A stretch of 6,074 bases of DNA from Bordetella parapertussis (lineage in GTDB: Bacteria > Pseudomonadota > Gammaproteobacteria > Burkholderiales > Burkholderiaceae_C): NCBI GenBank assembly GCA_943328885.2, contig CALQBT020000186.1, positions 1 to 6,074 of the forward strand, read 5' to 3'. A program made the position numbers and the translations under genes. The notes beneath the pieces are model-generated. The model saw nothing but the letters and a program-made list of their open reading frames with translations, ran no database searches and had not been told where the DNA came from. Of this stretch, positions 1 through 5,766 are shown in pieces; the stretch's first letter is position 1, and each line of letters starts with the position of its first letter.

Positions 1-205
1 CATTGCCATAGGGCACCGGGTCGAAGGTCTTGGGTGCGGCCAAGGGCTGCACCCGGGGCTTGGCCTCGCGGCGCTGCGCTTCGATCCAGACCTGTAGGTC
101 CTGGTTTTCAGCCTCGCAACCACCAAGCAGACCGCCGATCACAACCAGCCACAACATGGGCCAGTGCGCAAGACCGGCCCTTCTGGTCGCGCGCGTAGCG
201 CTCAC
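1..205 (-). CDS. pilP: PilP, type IV pilus inner-membrane lipoprotein (partial, C-terminus beyond the left edge)
   Basis: PilP is the periplasmic lipoprotein that binds the PilN/PilO dimer and contacts the PilQ secretin, bridging the inner- and outer-membrane parts of the pilus machine. Only the first 68 residues are in the window. They show a basic n-region (three Arg within residues 5-9), a hydrophobic stretch (about 18-28) and a lipobox L27-G28-G29-C30, so C30 is the predicted lipidated residue. After it comes the family's typical segment: DLQVWIEAQRREAKPRV followed by PL..PK.FDPVPY. I chose the GTG at 205-203 because it overlaps the pilO stop (GTGA) and has AAGGGGG seven bases upstream. 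An in-frame ATG at 157-155 would leave a signal peptide without any positive charge. It is the fourth gene of pilMNOP; pilQ would be expected next, outside the window. Identity is near certain, the start likely. Confidence 0.93.
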   Translation of the reverse strand, partial: MSATRATRRAGLAHWPMLWLVVIGGLLGGCEAENQDLQVWIEAQRREAKPRVQPLAAPKTFDPVPYGN

Positions 206-903
206 TTGCGCACCCCCTTGGCCTTGGCTTCGGCCTCGACGCGGGCCTTGCGCAACTCGGCCAACTCGGTGGCATCGAGGTAGCGGTAAGTTCGCGCCAC
301 CGCGTCCATCGTCACCAGACCCGTGCTGTCTTTGGTCGCTGCTGCGATGGCCAGGTTGTGCAGCGTGACGATGCGCGAGAGCTTGGCCAGATCGGCGGTG
401 AAAGCGCCGATGTCGTGGAAGCGTCCCGTCACCCGCAAGCTGATCGGCAGCACCGCGTAGTAGTCCTTGATCTCCACCTGACCGGGACGGAACAGCTCGA
501 ACTGCAGGCCGCGACCGATGCCGGCCTGGTTGATGTCCGACAACAGCGCGTCCATCTCGGCCCGGCCGGGAAGCTGGCGCTCGAGCTGGGTGACATATTC
601 CTGCACCTGCTGCTTCTGCTTGCGCAATTCGGACAAATTGACCGCCTGCCCCAGCTTGGCGCGGTAATCGTCCTTGAGCAGCGCTTCGACCCGGCGTTCG
701 GCCTCGAGTTGATCTGCGGCAGCGCTGACGAGCAGCAGCCAGCCCAGCAGCAGTGCCAGCGCGCCAGCGCCGCTCCAGGCGCAGAGCTTGGGCAACAGTG
801 GCCATTGGCCGGGCCGGCGCCGGTTCAAGCCTCTGAACTGCAGCGACAGGCTGTCGAAGACCGTCGTCAGATCGAGCTTCATCGCATCGGTCTTGTGGGC
901 CAT
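202..903 (-). CDS. pilO: PilO, type IV pilus alignment subcomplex inner-membrane protein
   Basis: PilO is a bitopic inner-membrane protein that pairs with PilN in the periplasm and, with PilP, aligns the pilus motor with the secretin. The 233-residue product fits the family. A short cytoplasmic N-terminus carries the betaproteobacterial segment FRGLNRRRPGQWPLLPKL (about 23-40). One membrane helix follows (about 41-62), then a charged coiled coil (about 64-112), the family hallmark GIGRGLQFELFRPG (128-141), and a ferredoxin-like C-terminal domain (about 148-209) containing PISLRVTGRFHDIGAF. The last 20 residues are a Glu/Ala/Lys-rich tail. The gene follows pilN by 6 bases and overlaps pilP. 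The start is not strongly marked: no good Shine-Dalgarno precedes the ATG at 903, and the ATG seven codons later (882-880) is an alternative. The identity is not in doubt. Confidence 0.96.
   Translation of the reverse strand: MAHKTDAMKLDLTTVFDSLSLQFRGLNRRRPGQWPLLPKLCAWSGAGALALLLGWLLLVSAAADQLEAERRVEALLKDDYRAKLGQAVNLSELRKQKQQVQEYVTQLERQLPGRAEMDALLSDINQAGIGRGLQFELFRPGQVEIKDYYAVLPISLRVTGRFHDIGAFTADLAKLSRIVTLHNLAIAAATKDSTGLVTMDAVARTYRYLDATELAELRKARVEAEAKAKGVRK
213..219 (-). promoter_or_regulatory. Shine-Dalgarno of pilP that decides its GTG start
   Basis: On the minus strand AAGGGGG lies inside the last codons of pilO, seven bases before the GTG at 205-203. This good spacing, together with the GTGA overlap, favours the GTG over the downstream ATG at 157-155. 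Confidence 0.6.
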
Positions 904-909
904 CGCCGG

Positions 910-1530
910 CTAGACGGCTTTGCGGCCGCTGGCGGAGCCTGACACAGGCGCTGATGCGGCAGCAGCCGGCTGCTTGACAGCGACTTTGACCGCGAACTCG
1001 TAGAGTCGCCGCTGATCGCGCAGTCCTGCGGTCGGCGGCAACATGACGGCCTTGATCTCGAGCAGTTCCATGCGGTCCAACCACGCCGAGCGGCTCTGGG
1101 TGTTGCGCAAAAACTCCGACACCCGCTCGTTGGTTTGCGCCAAGCCGCTGAGCAGCACCAGGTTATCGGTCTGCTTCAGGCTGACGAGGTAGAGGCCCTC
1201 GGGGCTGAGTCGCACCAGCTCATCGAGCAAGTGCACCGGCAGGTTGCGGTTGAGTTGCAGGTCTTCAACCGCGGCCTGGCGCGCCTTCAGGCCGTCGATC
1301 TCGGCACGCAGGTTGGCGATGTCCTTGATCTGACCCTCCAGGCGGCCAATCTCGGTGCGCAAGAAACTGTTGCGCGCTTGCTGGAGCTGGGCCAAGCCCT
1401 GCAAGCCGCCGTACCAAAGCACGGCGATCAGCACGCCAGCGGCAGCCGCCAAGCCGAGAGCGCCGAAGAATTCGCGTTGCCGCTGGCGGCGTCGCGCCTC
1501 CCGGTGCGGCAACAGGTTGATGAGGATCAT
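910..1530 (-). CDS. pilN: PilN, type IV pilus alignment subcomplex inner-membrane protein
   Basis: PilN is the bitopic partner of PilO; its cytoplasmic N-terminal tail docks into PilM. The 206-residue product begins with the diagnostic PilM-binding motif INLLPHRE (residues 4-11). It continues with a very basic stretch (R13-R19), one membrane helix (about 21-42), a coiled coil (about 46-90) rich in Gln, Arg and Leu, and a ferredoxin-like fold (about 97-187) containing LSPEGLYLVSLKQ. A low-complexity Ala/Ser/Pro tail (188-206) ends the protein. The ATG overlaps the pilM stop (ATGA), which suggests translational coupling, and GGAGG lies eight bases upstream of it within pilM. All features are those of a complete, functional PilN. 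Confidence 0.96.
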   Translation of the reverse strand: MILINLLPHREARRRQRQREFFGALGLAAAAGVLIAVLWYGGLQGLAQLQQARNSFLRTEIGRLEGQIKDIANLRAEIDGLKARQAAVEDLQLNRNLPVHLLDELVRLSPEGLYLVSLKQTDNLVLLSGLAQTNERVSEFLRNTQSRSAWLDRMELLEIKAVMLPPTAGLRDQRRLYEFAVKVAVKQPAAAASAPVSGSASGRKAV

Positions 1531-2606
1531 GGCAGAAACCTCCGCATCGCCAGGCCGCAGGCCGTCAGATAGGACGGAGCCTCCTTGAGCACCTGCGCTT
1601 CGCGCAATCCTGTGCCGATCTTCATGCCTTCGAACGGGTTGACAACGCTCGTGGTGAAGCCGGTCCGCTCGCTGACCCGTTCCTTGAGACCCGGCAGCGT
1701 CGCGGTAGAGCCGGCCAACAAAACGTAATGCACCTTGTGGTGCGGCGTGCTGGTGAAAAAGTACTGCAGCGCGCGACCGACCTCTTGCGACAGGCTGTCG
1801 ACGAAAGGCGCCAGCACAGCGTCGCTAAAGTCCCCAGGCAAGCCGCCAGCGAGCCTCTTCTGTTCTGCCTCGTCCAAGGACAGGCCATATTGGCGCGAGA
1901 TCAAGGCGCTCAGCTGTGAGCCGCCGAAAGCCTGGTCACGTTCGTAGAGCAACTCGCCCTCGCGAAGCACTTTCAGGCTGGTGCTGTCGGCGCCGATCTC
2001 GAACAAGGCGACCAGCGCATCGCGGCCGGCGTCGGGCAGATTGGCCACCAAGCGGCTGATCGCCAGCAGTGCGGCATGGGTGTCTATGTCGAGGATCGCC
2101 GGTTTCAAGCCCGCGGCTTCGGCCAGGCCCTGCCGATCCTGCACCCGTTCCTTGCGCGAGGCAGCGATCAGCACCTCGACATCGGCGGCGGCATTGGGGT
2201 GGGTGCCGACGATGCAGAAATCCAGGCTCACGTCATCCAGCGAAAAGGGGATGAAATGACTGGCCTCGGACTCGACCTGCAACTCCAACTCTTCATCACG
2301 CAGCCCGGCCGGCACCATGATGCGCTTGGTGATCACTGCCGATGGCGGCATCCCCATCACCACCAGCCGCGTCTTGCTGCCACAGCGCGCCAGCAGCTTT
2401 CGAACGGCAGCAGCCACCTCGTCGAACTTCTCGATCTGGCCATCCATGATCCAGCCCTTCTCGAAGGGCTCGCTGGCCAGACGCTCGAGAACATAATCAC
2501 CGGAAGACGACAGCCCAAGCTCGACCAGTTTGGCGCTGGAAGCGCTGATGTCCAGCCCGATCATCGGCACGTGCTTGCGGCCCAGCAACAGGTCCAAAAA
2601 GCTCAT
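1527..2606 (-). CDS. pilM: PilM, actin-like cytoplasmic ATP-binding protein of the type IV pilus
   Basis: PilM is a cytoplasmic FtsA/actin-like protein that binds nucleotide and the INLLP tail of PilN, connecting the cytoplasmic pilus motor to the membrane subcomplex. The 359-residue product has the usual length. The first phosphate motif is IGLDISASSAKLVEL (16-30). Also visible are the conserved GWIMDGQI (51-58), the 1C-subdomain segment from DEELELQVESEASHFIPF (104-121), and DID (173-175). The second phosphate motif is FEIGADSTSLKVL (202-214), the adenosine motif is VLLAGSTATLPGL (295-307), and the C-terminus ends YLTACGLAMR. The ATG at 2606 is preceded by GGGAG nine bases upstream. It is the first gene of the pilMNOP operon and is divergent from the PBP1a gene. 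No key element is missing. Confidence 0.97.
   Translation of the reverse strand: MSFLDLLLGRKHVPMIGLDISASSAKLVELGLSSSGDYVLERLASEPFEKGWIMDGQIEKFDEVAAAVRKLLARCGSKTRLVVMGMPPSAVITKRIMVPAGLRDEELELQVESEASHFIPFSLDDVSLDFCIVGTHPNAAADVEVLIAASRKERVQDRQGLAEAAGLKPAILDIDTHAALLAISRLVANLPDAGRDALVALFEIGADSTSLKVLREGELLYERDQAFGGSQLSALISRQYGLSLDEAEQKRLAGGLPGDFSDAVLAPFVDSLSQEVGRALQYFFTSTPHHKVHYVLLAGSTATLPGLKERVSERTGFTTSVVNPFEGMKIGTGLREAQVLKEAPSYLTACGLAMRRFLP
1539..1543 (-). promoter_or_regulatory. Shine-Dalgarno of pilN inside the 3' end of pilM
   Basis: The minus strand reads GGAGG eight bases before the pilN ATG at 1530. It supports this start and independent ribosome loading in addition to coupling through the ATGA overlap. 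Confidence 0.65.
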
Positions 2607-2615
2607 GGATGACGT

Positions 2616-2620
2616 CTCCC
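2616..2620 (-). promoter_or_regulatory. Shine-Dalgarno of pilM
   Basis: The minus strand carries GGGAG nine bases before the ATG at 2606. It is the only purine-rich site near a start in this intergenic region; the opposite gene has none. Confidence 0.55.
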
Positions 2621-2644
2621 AACGGCCGACAAAGCTGGCAACAC

Positions 2645-2674
2645 TCGATATCTTGAAAAAGATGCTAGCAGCAA
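2645..2674 (-). promoter_or_regulatory. Candidate promoter of the pilMNOP operon
   Basis: On the minus strand TTGCTG (2674-2669) and TATCGA (2650-2645) are 18 bases apart, a weak sigma-70-like pair. An alternative just upstream is an extended -10, TGC-TAGCAT (2670-2662), with a poor -35 TAGAAC at 2690-2685. Both would give a leader of a few dozen bases before pilM. I saw no convincing sigma-54 site. The choice between the two cannot be made from sequence alone. Confidence 0.28.
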
Positions 2675-2710
2675 AGTCCGTGCCGTTCTAGGCCCGAAAT
2701 GACGGGTAAC

Positions 2711-2772
2711 AGCTGGCTGCGTTGAAATATGCCGAGCTACGGGTCGCCGCGCAGCAGAACTTGCAGCCAGCT
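2711..2772. repeat. Perfect 10-bp inverted repeat in the divergent pilM/PBP1a intergenic region
   Basis: AGCTGGCTGC at 2711-2720 recurs as its exact reverse complement GCAGCCAGCT at 2763-2772, separated by 42 bp. The core AGCTGGC also occurs at 2633-2639, just upstream of the pilM start, giving three copies within 140 bp. The arms lie between the candidate promoters of the two divergent genes. That placement would suit binding of a dimeric regulator, but no specific regulator is recognised and the function is unknown. Confidence 0.5.
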
Positions 2773-2786
2773 TCGCGGCGCGAAGC
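2770..2786. repeat. Short perfect hairpin upstream of the PBP1a promoter
   Basis: GCTTCGC and GCGAAGC flank a 3-base centre (GGC), a perfect 7-bp inverted repeat. It overlaps the last three bases of the right arm of the larger inverted repeat and ends one base before the candidate -35 element. There is no T-run after it, so it is not a terminator. Confidence 0.4.
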
Positions 2787-2787
2787 G

Positions 2788-2818
2788 TTGCGGCCTGACC
2801 AAAGGCCTTCGATACACT
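2788..2818 (+). promoter_or_regulatory. Candidate promoter of the PBP1a gene, giving an almost leaderless mRNA
   Basis: TACACT (2813-2818) matches four of six bases of a -10 box. TTGCGG (2788-2793) is the best -35, though the 19-base spacer is long. Transcription from it would begin near 2824-2826, only 3-5 bases before the ATG at 2829. No Shine-Dalgarno precedes that ATG, which fits a very short leader. Confidence 0.35.
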
Positions 2819-2828
2819 CTGGCGCTCC

Positions 2829-5201
2829 ATGAGCGACACCGAGCACGCCCCGGCGGCGCCCCGAGCTTCCAAACCAGCGCAGCCCAGTCCCAAGCGGCAG
2901 CTCGCACGCGCGCTGCTGGCGCCGCTGGGCTGGCTCGTGGCCGCGGGCTTGGCAGCCCTGCTGACAGGCGCGCTGCTGCTGGCGATGGCCTTGGCTGTGG
3001 CCTACCCCAACCTGCCCGAAGTCAGCGGGCTGACCGACTACCGGCCCAAGCTGCCGCTGCGGGTGATTTCGGCCGACGGCGTGCTGTTGGGCGAGTTCGG
3101 CGAGGAGCGGCGCATCTACACCCCGATCGCGCAGATCCCGAAGGTGATGCAAGAAGCGGTGTTGGCGATCGAGGATGCGCGCTTCTACCGCCACCATGGC
3201 GTGGACTACATCGGCGTGATCCGTGCCGGGCTGGCGCAGTTCAACAAGGCCAAAAGCCAGGGCGCATCCACCATCACGATGCAGGTGGCGCGCAACTTCT
3301 ACCTCTCGACCGAGAAGACCTTCACCCGAAAGATTTACGAGATCTTGCTGGCACTGAAGATCGAGAACCAGCTCACCAAGCCGCAAATCCTGGAGATCTA
3401 CATGAACCAGATCTTCCTGGGCCAGCGGGCTTACGGCTTTGCAGCGGCCTGCGAGATCTACTTCGGCAAGCCGCTGGCCGAGATCACGGTGGGTGAAGCC
3501 GCCATGCTGGCCGGTCTGCCACAAGCCCCTTCTGCATACAACCCGGTGTCCAATCCCAAGCGCGCCAAGCGGCGCCAGCAATACATCATCGACCGCATGG
3601 AGGCCAACGGTTTCATCACAGAAGACAGGGCCGACGCCGCACGTGCTGAAGTGTTGCGGCTGCGTCCACCCAGTGAGGCTGCGGTGCATGCCGAGTACGT
3701 GGCCGAGGTGGTGCGCCAACTGATCTTCAGCCAGTACGGGCCTGAGACGACGACCCGGGGTCTGAACGTGCAGGTCACCGTCGACGCCTCCGACCAGGCT
3801 GTGGCCTACCGGGCGCTGCGGCGCGGCCTGCTCGACTATGAACGGCGCCAGGTCTACCGCGGCCCGGAAGACCATGTCGACCTGCCGTCCGACCCCAAGG
3901 AACTGGACAACCGCATCGCCGAGGCCTTGGCCGAACACCCCGACAACGACGAGTTGAAGGCTGCGGTGGTGCTCGAAGCCAGCCGCAGCAAAGTGGTCGC
4001 GGTGCTGCAATCGGGCGAGAGCATCACGATCAGCGGCGATGGCCTCAAACCAGTGGGCTCAGGCCTTGCCGACAAGGCCGAGCCGCAAAAGCAGATCCGC
4101 CGCGGCGCGGTGGTTCGGGTGGTTCGCGGCGCAAAAGGCGACTGGACCCTGACCCAGTTGCCCGAGGTCGAAGGCGCGTTCGTCGCGATGGACACCCACA
4201 CTGGCGGCATCCGCGCGATGGTCGGAGGCTTCGATTTCGGCAAGAGCAAGTTCAACCATGTGACCCAGGCCTGGCGCCAACCCGGGTCGAGCTTCAAGCC
4301 TTTCATCTATTCCGCGGCGCTTGAAAAAGGCTTCACGGCGCAAACCATCGTCAACGACGCGCCGCTGTTTTTCGATGCTGGCACGACCGGTAGCCAGCCG
4401 TGGGAGCCCAAGAACTACGACGGCAAGTTCGAGGGTGCCATGCCGCTCAAGACTGCGCTGGCCAAGTCCAAGAACATGGTGTCGATCCGGGTGCTGCAGT
4501 CCACTGGCGTGCACTTCGCGCAGGACTGGATCACGCGCTTCGGCTTCGAGGCCGACAAGCATCCGGCTTACCTGACGATGGCGCTGGGTGCAGGCTCGGT
4601 CACCGCACTACAGATGGCCAGCGGCTACAGCGTGTTTGCCAACGGCGGCTATCGCCTGAATCCGCTGCTGATCACCCGCATCACCGACAACAAAGGGCGC
4701 TTGCTGCAGCGCAGCGCGCCGCCAGTGATCGACGAGTCGGCACGGGTGATCGAAGCACGCAACGCGTTCGTGATGACGCAGTTGCTGGGCGAGGTGGCGC
4801 GCTCAGGCACCGCCGCGCGGGTCTACCAGACCTTCAAGCGCATGGACCTGTACGGCAAGACCGGCACCACCAATGATTCGATGGACGCCTGGTTTGCCGG
4901 CTATCAGCCCAACTTGGTGGCGGTGGTGTGGATCGGCTATGACAACCCGCGCAAGCTGGGCGACCACGAGACAGGCGGTGGTCTGGCGCTGCCGGTCTGG
5001 ATGGAGTACATGACCCACGCACTGCGCAAACTGCCCGAGCAACAACCAGAGGTGCCCGAAGGCCTGACGCAGCGTGGCGGCGACTGGATGTTCAATGAAT
5101 TCGGTCCCGGCGCGGGCGTCAGCAGCGTGGGCCTGGAGGACAAGGTGCCGCGCAGTCCCAGCGACACCGAACGCAAAGGCATTCTGGACATGTTCCGCTA
5201 G
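2829..5201 (+). CDS. mrcA: Class A penicillin-binding protein 1a (bifunctional glycosyltransferase/transpeptidase)
   Basis: This enzyme (also named ponA) polymerises lipid II into glycan strands and crosslinks the stem peptides in the periplasm. The 790-residue product has a short cytoplasmic tail and one membrane anchor (about 32-59). A GT51 domain (about 85-262) follows, with all motifs: EDARFYRHHG with catalytic E115, GASTITMQVARN (145-156), RKIYE with E171, and KPQILEIYMNQIFLG (184-198). An OB-like insert spans about 340-448. The transpeptidase domain (about 449-725) has the nucleophile motif SSFK (S487-K490), SKN (547-549) and KTGT (677-680). A stop lies in frame eleven codons upstream and no other start codon falls between, so the ATG at 2829 is secure although it lacks a Shine-Dalgarno. 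The gene is divergent from pilM and convergent with cyaY. Length and motifs indicate an intact enzyme. Confidence 0.97.
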   Translation: MSDTEHAPAAPRASKPAQPSPKRQLARALLAPLGWLVAAGLAALLTGALLLAMALAVAYPNLPEVSGLTDYRPKLPLRVISADGVLLGEFGEERRIYTPIAQIPKVMQEAVLAIEDARFYRHHGVDYIGVIRAGLAQFNKAKSQGASTITMQVARNFYLSTEKTFTRKIYEILLALKIENQLTKPQILEIYMNQIFLGQRAYGFAAACEIYFGKPLAEITVGEAAMLAGLPQAPSAYNPVSNPKRAKRRQQYIIDRMEANGFITEDRADAARAEVLRLRPPSEAAVHAEYVAEVVRQLIFSQYGPETTTRGLNVQVTVDASDQAVAYRALRRGLLDYERRQVYRGPEDHVDLPSDPKELDNRIAEALAEHPDNDELKAAVVLEASRSKVVAVLQSGESITISGDGLKPVGSGLADKAEPQKQIRRGAVVRVVRGAKGDWTLTQLPEVEGAFVAMDTHTGGIRAMVGGFDFGKSKFNHVTQAWRQPGSSFKPFIYSAALEKGFTAQTIVNDAPLFFDAGTTGSQPWEPKNYDGKFEGAMPLKTALAKSKNMVSIRVLQSTGVHFAQDWITRFGFEADKHPAYLTMALGAGSVTALQMASGYSVFANGGYRLNPLLITRITDNKGRLLQRSAPPVIDESARVIEARNAFVMTQLLGEVARSGTAARVYQTFKRMDLYGKTGTTNDSMDAWFAGYQPNLVAVVWIGYDNPRKLGDHETGGGLALPVWMEYMTHALRKLPEQQPEVPEGLTQRGGDWMFNEFGPGAGVSSVGLEDKVPRSPSDTERKGILDMFR

Positions 5202-5228
5202 GGCGTTCTCGAGGCCGTGGGCGACGAT
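5202..5228. other. 27-bp convergent gap between the PBP1a gene and cyaY without a visible terminator
   Basis: The two genes end tail to tail with only 27 bp between their stop codons. I see no GC-rich hairpin followed by a T-run on either strand here. A short direct repeat GCGACG (5221-5226 and 5236-5241) spans the end of the gap and the end of cyaY. Transcripts probably overlap or end by another mechanism such as Rho. Confidence 0.5.
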
Positions 5229-5591
5229 TCAAGGTGCGACGAACACCAGTGTCTGGCCGGATTGGGCGCTGGCGTGGCGCGACAGCGACGCGAAGAATTC
5301 GCTGCCATCACGGGTGTCGAGCCAGCGACCTGCCACGTGGCGGTAGTGGTGCCCGCCGGCCCTTGCGGCCAGCCACAACTCGTGCAGCGGCGGTTGCGTG
5401 TTGATGACGATCTTGCTGCTGCCTGGCAGGCTCAACTCGAGCAGACCCCCGGTGCGCTGGCTGTCGATGTCGATCACATCGTCGTCCAACCACTGGTCGA
5501 CACTGGCTTCGATCGCTGCCAGCGCAGCCTGCGACAGGCGGCTGAACTCGCTGTCGGATATCGGTGTGGCCGGGGGGGTGATGTTGGTCAT
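5229..5591 (-). CDS. cyaY: CyaY, bacterial frataxin homologue
   Basis: CyaY is a small cytoplasmic iron-binding protein that interacts with the IscS cysteine desulfurase and modulates iron-sulfur cluster assembly. The 120-residue product aligns by eye along the whole frataxin fold. Helix 1 is ISDSEFSRLSQAALAAIEASV (11-31), with an acidic ridge D36-D38, D41, D43. The strands follow, with GGLLEL (48-53) and SKIVINTQPPLHELWLAA (59-76), where most relatives have INRQ. Then come GGHHYR (79-84), W90 and the C-terminal helix SEFFASL (97-103). The frame stays open upstream to 5738, but that part is antisense to lptM and has no frataxin character. The ATG at 5591 gives the normal length. Its Shine-Dalgarno is weak (AGGA, 11 bases away). 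It is divergent from lptM, with 19 bp between the two starts, and convergent with the PBP1a gene. Confidence 0.94.
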   Translation of the reverse strand: MTNITPPATPISDSEFSRLSQAALAAIEASVDQWLDDDVIDIDSQRTGGLLELSLPGSSKIVINTQPPLHELWLAARAGGHHYRHVAGRWLDTRDGSEFFASLSRHASAQSGQTLVFVAP

Positions 5592-5597
5592 GGTCGG

Positions 5598-5603
5598 TAG
5601 AAT
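5598..5603 (+). promoter_or_regulatory. Candidate -10 box for leaderless transcription of lptM-lysA
   Basis: TAGAAT matches five of six bases of the -10 consensus and ends seven bases before the lptM ATG. Transcription would therefore start at or next to the A of the start codon. No Shine-Dalgarno precedes the ATG, which agrees with a leaderless message. A good -35 is not visible at 16-18 bases upstream (the region reads GGGGTG), which keeps the call tentative. Confidence 0.4.
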
Positions 5604-5610
5604 CCTGCAG

Positions 5611-5766
5611 ATGAAGCCTTCAACGAGTGTAGCGAGCCTGCGGCGGGCCGGTCGGATCGCTGGCCTGCTGGCTGGCATGGTCATAGTCTGCGGCTGCGGC
5701 CAGAAAGGCCCGCTCGCGCTGCCCAGCGCGCCCGCCAAAGCCGCCTCTGCGCCGTTGCCGACATGA
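5611..5766 (+). CDS. lptM: LptM (YifL-type) small outer-membrane lipoprotein
   Basis: LptM-family lipoproteins are very small and assist assembly and oxidative maturation of the LPS translocon LptD/LptE; this role is known from Escherichia coli and is inferred here. The 51-residue product has a basic n-region (R11, R12, R15), a hydrophobic core (about 17-26), and the lipidation site C29 in V26-C27-G28-C29. Directly after it comes the family signature CGQKGPLALP (29-38), then an Ala/Pro-rich tail. The position just before lysA is the usual one for this family. The stop codon overlaps the lysA start (ATGA). The frame is open further upstream, back to 5398, but only the ATG at 5611 places a signal peptide at the N-terminus. 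An odd point is a second cysteine, C27, at the -2 position of the lipobox. Confidence 0.88.
   Translation: MKPSTSVASLRRAGRIAGLLAGMVIVCGCGQKGPLALPSAPAKAASAPLPT

Noticed and set aside
358..942. A 194-codon plus-strand frame opposite pilO
   Set aside because: It is an antisense shadow: PilO on the other strand has all family features, and this product shows none.
2076..2612. A 178-codon plus-strand frame opposite pilM
   Set aside because: It has the His/Gln-rich antisense composition typical of shadows and lies entirely over the conserved PilM N-terminal half.
2607..2828. A sigma-54 promoter for pilM or the PBP1a gene
   Set aside because: TGGC/TGC-type pieces occur, but no GG and GC pair with the required 10-base spacing and flanking consensus was found.
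2603..2893. A 96-codon minus-strand frame whose stop overlaps the pilM start by ATGA, covering the whole intergenic region
   Set aside because: The overlap looks operon-like, but the product is an Ala/Arg-rich sequence without a family, it starts antisense inside the PBP1a gene, and it would cover both candidate promoters and the repeats. pilM has its own Shine-Dalgarno.
2688..4010. A 440-codon open frame on the minus strand opposite the first half of the PBP1a gene
   Set aside because: The opposite strand encodes a fully conserved class A PBP. The antisense product is rich in His, Gln, Arg and Leu with no recognisable domain, as expected for antisense frames in GC-rich DNA.
5202..5260. Bidirectional terminator between the PBP1a gene and cyaY
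   Set aside because: Only a 6-bp direct repeat and a small CTCGAG palindrome are present; there is no stem with a T-run on either strand.
5592..5738. N-terminal extension of cyaY by 49 codons to an upstream ATG
   Set aside because: The extra residues are Arg/Pro-rich, antisense to lptM, and absent from the frataxin fold; the ATG at 5591 gives the expected length.
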